Origin: Gammaproteobacteria bacterium
Lineage (GTDB): Bacteria > Pseudomonadota > Gammaproteobacteria > Pseudomonadales > Azotimanducaceae
DNA: 64,000 nucleotides
NCBI GenBank assembly: GCA_009840305.1
Contig: VXNY01000028.1
Coordinates: 1-64,000 of the forward strand
Direction: 5' to 3'
The translations under genes were made by a program, and so were the position numbers. This document shows, piece after piece, positions 58,540 through 64,000 of the stretch. The notes below the pieces were generated by a model, which was given only the letters and a program-made list of their open reading frames with translations, did no database searches and was not told the DNA's origin. The first letter of the stretch is position 1. Every line of letters begins with the position of its first letter.

Positions 58540-60417
58540 GTGCGTGGCGTAGACCAACAATTTCAAGGGAAAAAAGGTCGTATCAGTGATTGTTCTTCGG
58601 CCCGTGTTCGTCGCGCGTTTTCCCGACTGAATCTAGGAGACAGTTCAATCAGTTGCGAAATCGAGATTGAAGAATTCAATTCAGTACCCAATTTGCAGAG
58701 CAACTATCAGTATGTTCTTTGCATAAACGACCAGAAGATCTCGATACGTGCAACAGAAGAGTGGGGTGCGCTCGCCGCACTAAGTACGCTCGCTCAGCTG
58801 TCTGTTGGAATTGGTAAACACCTTCCAGACTGCACTATCACTGATGAACCAAAACATCCTTGGCGTGGGTTACTCGTGGATGTAGCTAGGCATTTCATCT
58901 CACTAGCCACACTTTTTCGGTGTTGCGATCTCATGCACCACTTCAAAATGAACGTCCTTCATTTACACTTATCGGACGACCAAGGTTTTCGATTTGGAAG
59001 CGAGGCTTATCCAGAGCTCGTATCAGCTGATCATTACTCGCTCCACGAATTACGGAAATTGATTACTTATGCTGCGGATCTAGGAATACGAGTCGTACCC
59101 GAGATCGATGTACCTGGACACACGTCTTCTTGGTTAGTCAAACACCCAGAATGGGGCTTCGGGGACGTGAATGAGGATGAATTAAAGGAATTTGGATCTC
59201 ATCGTGGCTGCCTCGATCCATCCAACCCAAAAACAATGGAAGCAGTGGTTACTCTGTTCGAGGAAATTGCAAATACGTTTCCCGATGAGTACATACATGT
59301 TGGTGGAGACGAAGTAGATCCATTCTATTGGAAGAACTCTAGTAGAGTACAGTCATGGGCTGCTGCACATCAACTATTGAATTCAAGAGATATTCAAGCC
59401 AAATTTACGATCTCGGTATGCGAACGATTGTCTGAGTTGAACAAGAAGGCAATAGTCTGGGACGAAGCCCTGCACGCATTGTTACCTACCTCTGTAACGG
59501 TGCAGGCATGGCGCGGATTGCGTGCCCGAGATATTTCGTTGGCTACGGGCTACCCGACGATTGTCTCCGCACCATACTATTTGGATCTCCATTATCCCAC
59601 AGCTCTGCACTATTTGTACTCACCAGAAATGTCGTCGCAGGATTGGCGGGATGCAGATACAAGGGTCCAGAACGATCTCCTTCTCGCACATGTCGCGGAC
59701 GGTGTACGCTGGCATCAAGGCTTTGGCGAATTTCCAAACTTACCTAATAGAGAGTCAGGTGAGATTCTGGGTGGTGAGGCATGCATGTGGTCAGAATTGG
59801 TCACCGACGAACTACTACTGACGCGAGTGTGGCCGCGCGCTCCAGCGATCGCAGAAAGACTGTGGAGTGTAGTAGACAACAACGAGGTAGACAGCATGTA
59901 TGAGCGGTTGAGCGTCAGTCTCCATAGACTACCGGTTTTGGGTCTACCCGATGTGTTGAATACTCAGCAGATTCATCCTTGCACGGAATTAAAACCTCTG
60001 TTTGAAATGTTGGAACCTGTGAAATGGTATGGCCGATTGCTCTCAATGGAACTTGTTCGCGCGCGTGCAGAGGGGCGCGATGAGAGCGCGTATTCGCGTC
60101 CGTATAACCAACAAACGCCACTCAATCGCGTAGTAGACCGCATACCTGCGGAGAGTCTCTCTGCTACCCGTCTGGCACGACGAATTAAGCAAGGTCAAGA
60201 TCTATCTTCATGGATTATCGGTTGGCAACACCAACATGTCATATTTGATAAATGTGTCAACAAATATCCTGAGTTAGCAGAATTGCGACCGGCATCCGAG
60301 GCTCTGTCAAAACTAGCTGAGGTAGCACTTGGTCTGGTACCGTATGAACCGAGTCTAGTGGGACCTTTCGGGGAATATCTTCTCCCAATCGCTACAGCTT
60401 TCGCTGATGATCTCTAA
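58540..60417 (+). CDS. Glycoside hydrolase family 20 beta-N-acetylhexosaminidase
   Basis: 625 aa from GTG 58540. It removes terminal beta-linked GlcNAc/GalNAc. The catalytic barrel begins WRGLLVDVARHF (about 108) and includes NVLHLHLSDDQGFRF and VPEIDVPGHTSSW. The active pair is D257-E258 in HVGGDEV, then GGEACMWSE. No signal peptide, so apparently cytoplasmic. The annotated start is uncertain: codons just before it read PLLPIPKEV, the usual family opening, and the open frame begins at 58498 without an ATG, GTG or TTG. The true start may be a rare codon upstream. The end overlaps the kinase gene by 11 nt. Confidence 0.92.
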   Translation: MRGVDQQFQGKKGRISDCSSARVRRAFSRLNLGDSSISCEIEIEEFNSVPNLQSNYQYVLCINDQKISIRATEEWGALAALSTLAQLSVGIGKHLPDCTITDEPKHPWRGLLVDVARHFISLATLFRCCDLMHHFKMNVLHLHLSDDQGFRFGSEAYPELVSADHYSLHELRKLITYAADLGIRVVPEIDVPGHTSSWLVKHPEWGFGDVNEDELKEFGSHRGCLDPSNPKTMEAVVTLFEEIANTFPDEYIHVGGDEVDPFYWKNSSRVQSWAAAHQLLNSRDIQAKFTISVCERLSELNKKAIVWDEALHALLPTSVTVQAWRGLRARDISLATGYPTIVSAPYYLDLHYPTALHYLYSPEMSSQDWRDADTRVQNDLLLAHVADGVRWHQGFGEFPNLPNRESGEILGGEACMWSELVTDELLLTRVWPRAPAIAERLWSVVDNNEVDSMYERLSVSLHRLPVLGLPDVLNTQQIHPCTELKPLFEMLEPVKWYGRLLSMELVRARAEGRDESAYSRPYNQQTPLNRVVDRIPAESLSATRLARRIKQGQDLSSWIIGWQHQHVIFDKCVNKYPELAELRPASEALSKLAEVALGLVPYEPSLVGPFGEYLLPIATAFADDL

Positions 60418-61384
60418 CACGGTCTTAGCACAGTGGGGACTCTCTGGTCCGCAAGCCAAACTAGGCAACGGACTGATAAATGACACTTTCTGCGTCGACA
60501 ACCGCGTGGTGCTTCAACGCATCAACAAACAAGTGTTTACACATCCTAAGCTACTTGTAACTAACTTTAAGAAAGTCTACGACAACGTGCGAGAACTCGT
60601 TCCACGACTACTGCCGACAGTCGGTGGTGCAGACTGTTTTGAGGATTCTGACGGAGATGTGTGGAGATGTTCTGTGTACTACCAGTCAAGAAATTTTCAA
60701 ACTTTACCCGATGAAATGGTTTACGCCGCGGGGCAGGCTTTTGGGTTGTTTCTTTTTCGATTACGAGACTGTACAGTTCCGCTAGAACCGGCGATACCAA
60801 ATTTTCACGATTTCGAGCATTATCTGAAAGATCTAGAGCAAGTATGGATTGACCACGACGAGCAACCAGATCGATCACTCCTAGATCGATGTCGAAAGAT
60901 CGCTAAGCATAAACCGTTCACAGTTCGGGGTCAGATTATTCACGGTGATTGCAAGGTCAATAATTTGTTGTTTAATCTCACTAGCAACAGCGTGGTCCGA
61001 ATCGTCGATACTGATACCCTGATGTGGGGTTATCCAGTCTGGGATTTCGGAGATCTAGTGCGCTCAGTCGCGATGGACAATCAGCATGCCGACCGACTTA
61101 AAAAACGCTTGGCTTCTGTTTGTGCTGGCTTTTTTGAGCAGTATCCAATTACCAAGGTGGAAGCGGAGTGCTACGCGTTTGCACCCATACACATGAGTGT
61201 GATGTTAGGAATGCGATTTCTAACCGATCACATTCTCGGCAATAAGTACTTTAAGGTGGAACGAGTGGGTGAAAATTTGGATCGAGCGAGAGAACAATTT
61301 GAAATTGCTGAGCGATTTGACTCAATTCAAGAAGAATTACAAACTACGATTTGCGCTTGTATTTCAAAGCGTCCAACAAAATAA
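60407..61384 (+). CDS. N-acetylhexosamine 1-kinase-like phosphotransferase (APH family)
   Basis: 325 aa. APH-type kinase fold resembling NahK, which phosphorylates GlcNAc/GalNAc at C1. N-terminal GNGLINDTFCVDNRVVLQRI and VFTHPKLLVTNF match that group. Catalytic loop IHGDCKVNNLLF (H179, D181, N186) and the metal site VDTDTLMWGYPVWDFGDLVR. The start lies inside the hexosaminidase gene. Together the pair would release and then phosphorylate N-acetylhexosamine in the cytoplasm. Substrate assignment rests on resemblance and on this gene pairing. Confidence 0.82.
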   Translation: MISNTVLAQWGLSGPQAKLGNGLINDTFCVDNRVVLQRINKQVFTHPKLLVTNFKKVYDNVRELVPRLLPTVGGADCFEDSDGDVWRCSVYYQSRNFQTLPDEMVYAAGQAFGLFLFRLRDCTVPLEPAIPNFHDFEHYLKDLEQVWIDHDEQPDRSLLDRCRKIAKHKPFTVRGQIIHGDCKVNNLLFNLTSNSVVRIVDTDTLMWGYPVWDFGDLVRSVAMDNQHADRLKKRLASVCAGFFEQYPITKVEAECYAFAPIHMSVMLGMRFLTDHILGNKYFKVERVGENLDRAREQFEIAERFDSIQEELQTTICACISKRPTK

Positions 61385-61421
61385 ATATGAATCAGTACTA
61401 TAGAAACTAGGGGATAACGTT

Positions 61422-61820
61422 ATGCGAATAAGACCAAAACATCGACAGATCCTGCGTATTTTCTGCACGGTGCTTTGTGTTACCTGCGCGTTTGCGTTGT
61501 CGGGTTGTATTTCCTTATCTTCTCAACCATTTTCGTTGATATCGTGGGAAGATCTCGTCTATCCTGCGGAAGCGAAAAAGTCTAAAGTCACAGGAACAGT
61601 CACTGTTCGGTATGACATTCAAGTAGACGGTACTGTAACCAACGTGTCTGTGGTCCAATCCGAACCACCTGAGGTTTTCGATGCGGCAGCTTTAAAACAT
61701 GTGCGATCTTGGATCTTTCGTCCTGCAAAGAAAGATGGTGTTGCAGTACTGACAGAGAATGTAGAAAGTGAGATCACGTTTAAGCTAGCAGACCAAATGG
61801 AAGATCCCCCGGACTATTGA
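61422..61820 (+). CDS. Lipoprotein with TonB C-terminal domain
   Basis: 132 aa. Lipobox ALSGC gives lipidation at C29. Residues about 45-125 are a TonB_C domain (YPAEAKKSKVTGTVTVRYDIQVDGTV and FDAAALKHVRSWIFRPA). There is no proline-rich spacer and no cytoplasmic membrane anchor, so it cannot transmit energy as classical TonB does. It could bind peptidoglycan or receptor plugs. AGGGGAT lies before the ATG. Ends 7 nt inside the convergent gene's 3' end. Confidence 0.87.
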   Translation: MRIRPKHRQILRIFCTVLCVTCAFALSGCISLSSQPFSLISWEDLVYPAEAKKSKVTGTVTVRYDIQVDGTVTNVSVVQSEPPEVFDAAALKHVRSWIFRPAKKDGVAVLTENVESEITFKLADQMEDPPDY

Positions 61821-62371
61821 GTCTTGTTGTTGGAATCCGTTACTTTCGAGGTCAAAATAAGCTTTAGACCGTCAGCGAGCATACTCATGTCAGAGCGTCG
61901 ATTCTGCCAAGTCCAACTATACCACGAGTAAATTAGAAAACCTAACATCCCTGCAAGTAATAGCGCGTGAGAGCCGTAAAGGTACCATACAGTGGGTTCG
62001 TCTCTTGATTGCGCAGAGATCAAGCGATAAATACCAATACCGAACAATGCTAATACGCCAATATGGCTTAGCCAGAAAAACACGCGACTAAATATCGAAA
62101 ATGTAAATCTCCCAGAGATTAGCGTCCCTGTTTCATCCGCTGTCAACCGCGCATAGAGCACCGGTTTACCGAGTATCAAAAATGGAACCCCCACCCGGTA
62201 CATCTTGATATTCTCGTTTCGCGAGCGAGCTACTATTTTCTGAGTCTTTCCAGAAAGAGCTTTCACAAGAGAATATTGCTTCAAACGTTTAGTTATTCCT
62301 TCCACCGGCACAGTCGTACGTGTTTTTAACTCTATTCCTTTGATCGCGAACTTAATAATTCTTAACATCAT
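61814..62371 (-). CDS. Membrane protein of unknown function
   Basis: 185 aa. Not recognised. A basic N-terminal half (residues 1-90) with IKGIELKTRTTVPVEGITKRLKQY precedes two membrane helices (about 97-115 and 129-148) joined by a short loop; the C-terminus is polar. The topology suggests a soluble domain on one side of the inner membrane. It stands alone, convergent with the TonB-C lipoprotein gene. No clear Shine-Dalgarno upstream. Confidence 0.65.
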   Translation of the reverse strand: MMLRIIKFAIKGIELKTRTTVPVEGITKRLKQYSLVKALSGKTQKIVARSRNENIKMYRVGVPFLILGKPVLYARLTADETGTLISGRFTFSIFSRVFFWLSHIGVLALFGIGIYRLISAQSRDEPTVWYLYGSHALLLAGMLGFLIYSWYSWTWQNRRSDMSMLADGLKLILTSKVTDSNNKTQ

Positions 62372-62583
62372 ATTTGATTACAACTAACTAAATATAAGTA
62401 TTTGGTGTAATTGAATTAGAGTAACAAATTGATCGCCATCACGAAATATTTATACTTAAGTTTTCGTGTTCAATAAATTTGAACAGCACAAAGCTAAAAT
62501 AAAACAATTAAAATATATGATAGTAATGAGTTGTTGTAGCAAAAACACCGGTTATTCGATGTTGAAGGAGGGTTGAAATACAG

Positions 62584-62952
62584 ATGGAAGCCAAGACATT
62601 TGCGGATTATGTTGCCGATGAGAAAAGTCGAATCTTAGGACTGAAACGAGAATATGAGCAACAAATTAGAGCTGTTGAGGAGCAGATTGCGGATCTTGAT
62701 CGACAAATGGTTGCGGTTTTGCAATATGAACGGACGGTCTCCGGTAGTCGCAACGTGTCAGAAAGTCGTCGTACACAAATTTTGAAGTTGGTCAAAGCAA
62801 AACCAGGTATTCGACGTAAGGCAATCTGCGAAGAAATGGGTATCGATGTCAAAAGCAACAAAGCACAAAGTGTAAGCGTTGCACTTACGAAACTTGTTCA
62901 GGAAGGGGACATTCGACGCGACGATTCTCGTGCTTACTATCCAACCAGATGA
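62584..62952 (+). CDS. Small coiled-coil / winged-helix DNA-binding-like protein
   Basis: 122 aa with a strong ribosome site (GGAGGG). Residues about 10-48 form a predicted coiled coil (LKREYEQQIRAVEEQIADLDRQM). Residues about 60-120 read as a winged helix: SRRTQILKLVKAKPGIRRKAICEEM, then SVSVALTKLVQEGDIRRDDSRAYYP, the last part being a typical wing. Probably a small transcriptional regulator or nucleoid-associated factor. No neighbour tells its target. Confidence 0.72.
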   Translation: MEAKTFADYVADEKSRILGLKREYEQQIRAVEEQIADLDRQMVAVLQYERTVSGSRNVSESRRTQILKLVKAKPGIRRKAICEEMGIDVKSNKAQSVSVALTKLVQEGDIRRDDSRAYYPTR

Positions 62953-62991
62953 TAGCGCACGTTTTAGTGAAGTCTTAGCCGGCGGAGAAAA

Positions 62992-63108
62992 CTAACTCTC
63001 GTCAGTGTTCTTTTTGATTGGTGCTGGCTTTTTCTTTTTTGGGCGAGTATTGCCGTTTGTACCCCGGACAATCTTGCCTCGCCGCGTACGTATATCGCCT
63101 TTTCCCAA
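62992..63108 (-). CDS. 30S ribosomal protein THX
   Basis: 38 aa, shorter than usual ORF cut-offs. The TTG start at 63108 has an ideal ribosome site AGGAG 7 nt upstream. Translation starts MGKGDIRTRRGKIVRGT and continues NGNTRPKKKKPAP, the unmistakable pattern of the small, very basic ribosomal protein THX (bTHX), which fits into the top of the 30S head. A short tail ends KKNTDES. Its ribosome site overlaps the stop of the upstream metallo-beta-lactamase-fold gene, so the two may be coupled. The opposite reading of this strand in another frame (62964-63146) is a shadow. Confidence 0.88.
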   Translation of the reverse strand: MGKGDIRTRRGKIVRGTNGNTRPKKKKPAPIKKNTDES

Positions 63109-63118
63109 AGTTTAACTC

Positions 63119-64000
63119 CTAACGTGTTCTTTGCAGTCCCCAACACTTGAGGTCGTCGGGAAGGAGTATTTTACCGGCGAATTCTTTTTGAATTTCTTCC
63201 ACAGAGTGCGCTTCCCGACCTTGGGTTCTCCAGTTCCTTCCCCCTAAGACAATGAAGCGAGGATCAGCACGTTTTGAAATTCTCGCAATTTCTCGAGGTA
63301 GCAGGTATTTTTCAGTATTCGGTCCCACTGTACCAACCGGGAGCGCGTGAGTGAACACAATGATATCTGCGTCCTTCGCAAATTCCGCCAATACATCTTT
63401 GCGATTGCTAAACGCTAATGCGAATACTAGCGAGTGGTCGCCAATGTCTACTCGCCAAGCGAGGGTCGGGACGTCGCCATGGTGTACTGGTATTGCCGAT
63501 AGTTGATAAGTTTCGGTCCCATAGTCTGACCAACGTTTGCGACCTATCGCGAGTATATCCGTACTTCGTATCGAATATCCCATCGTATTAACCGATTTTA
63601 GTACGGGCGCTAACTGCGGGAAAGCGCTATCTTCTCCAAGTAACCTTTCCAAGATTTCGGAAGTTGAAAAGTACTCTTCTGAGCTTTTCGGACCAAACAC
63701 CCACAACGGTTTGTCTCGATAGGCACGAGCAGAACTTCCGATCATCGCGGGGAAGTCAGCGGTTTGATTGATAGTGTTTTGAGTGAGCAGTATTGCATCG
63801 ACATCGCTAAATTTAGCACCACTCTCGTCGAAACGAGTCGACGTTCCTTCGCCAACATTGATCAATAGCGTCGCGACGTTGTCGAGCCACACTATATAGC
63901 TTTCAGTCGCCCGTTTGTTTTGGAGATCAAAATCACCTGAACCTAGGACTTGGAGCCATACACCTTCCTCGCCACAATATTGGACTTGCGAACTTTGACT
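63119..64000 (-). CDS. Metallo-beta-lactamase-fold protein, N-terminus outside window
   Basis: At least 294 aa; the reading frame is open to the right edge, so the first part, probably a signal peptide, is missing. CGEEGVWLQVLGSGDFD and TESYIVWLDNVATLLINVGEGTSTRF match the opening of exported MBL-fold hydrolases. DVDAILLTQNTINQTADFPA sits where the family has LLTHLHxDHSADLP, so all histidines of the HxHxDH motif are replaced. Later SAIPVHHGDVPTLAWRVD and IIVFTHALPVG retain family shape. Probably not a zinc hydrolase, or one with unusual ligands. Confidence 0.82.
   Translation of the reverse strand, partial: SQSSQVQYCGEEGVWLQVLGSGDFDLQNKRATESYIVWLDNVATLLINVGEGTSTRFDESGAKFSDVDAILLTQNTINQTADFPAMIGSSARAYRDKPLWVFGPKSSEEYFSTSEILERLLGEDSAFPQLAPVLKSVNTMGYSIRSTDILAIGRKRWSDYGTETYQLSAIPVHHGDVPTLAWRVDIGDHSLVFALAFSNRKDVLAEFAKDADIIVFTHALPVGTVGPNTEKYLLPREIARISKRADPRFIVLGGRNWRTQGREAHSVEEIQKEFAGKILLPDDLKCWGLQRTR

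Noticed and set aside
62964..63146. 60-codon minus-strand ORF over the THX gene
   Set aside because: Same strand, other frame. The THX frame has the AGGAG site and a recognisable protein, and this one has neither.

Overview
The window looks like a chromosomal segment from a gammaproteobacterium, probably a free-living, Gram-negative, aerobic heterotroph. The grounds are the tRNA-Thr/Tyr/Gly/Thr/Trp cluster ahead of secE-nusG, the unbroken S10-spc-alpha order with rpmJ between secY and rpsM, a Syd homologue (a family known mainly from gammaproteobacteria), and a TonB-dependent receptor with lipoproteins. I cannot assign a genus from the sequence alone. Base composition looks moderate throughout, and I see no prophage, insertion sequence or CRISPR array.

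Layout. (1) 1-560: the 3' end of a 23S rRNA gene, 5S rRNA and a terminator. (2) 882-3110: NADP-type glutamate dehydrogenase and a small membrane protein. (3) 3259-14180: an accessory thiol-redox region. It holds a large TonB-dependent receptor, three TlpA/ResA-like thioredoxin-fold proteins in tandem, and, convergently after a terminator, a DsbD-like transmembrane reductase plus a duplicate of its N-terminal domain. (4) 14320-18147: birA-coaX, then tRNAs with a Cys/Met-metabolism PLP enzyme lying between the first two. (5) 18207-34236: secE-nusG-rplKAJL-rpoBC, rpsL-rpsG-fusA-tuf. (6) 34510-47988: the complete S10, spc and alpha ribosomal operons ending in rpoA-rplQ. (7) 48007-52349: uvrA, a methylguanine-DNA methyltransferase and an EEP-family hydrolase. 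(8) 52532-55384, minus strand: an EF-hand protein, an ECF sigma factor, a probable anti-sigma factor, a CnrX/CpxP-like periplasmic protein and Syd. (9) 55664-61384: an MFS-PlsC fusion, a GNAT acetyltransferase, a lumazine-synthase-like protein, and an overlapping GH20 hexosaminidase/N-acetylhexosamine-kinase pair. (10) 61422-64000: a TonB-C lipoprotein, a membrane protein, a winged-helix protein, a very short ribosomal protein THX gene and a metallo-beta-lactamase-fold protein cut by the window edge.

How the parts work together. Most of the window (18-48 kb) is the transcription/translation core. The most unusual material is the thiol-redox region. The receptor's mature part contains only four cysteines, in two close pairs, and it is followed by three diverged thioredoxin-like proteins and an electron supplier of the DsbD type. 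The three paralogues differ exactly where function is decided: the active-site CxxC, the cis-proline and the lipobox cysteine.

Other points worth attention. RpsL carries Arg at the classical streptomycin-resistance position (Lys43 in Met-inclusive numbering), and RpoB differs at several rifamycin-contact positions, including the equivalent of E. coli His526. A folded RNA element with a perfect 9-bp outer stem lies between rpsJ and rplC. A perfect 10-bp hairpin with a T-run sits just before rpoB. The tRNA-linked tuf copy seen in relatives is absent. Several very highly expressed genes use TTG or GTG starts. The metallo-beta-lactamase protein lacks the HxHxDH motif.
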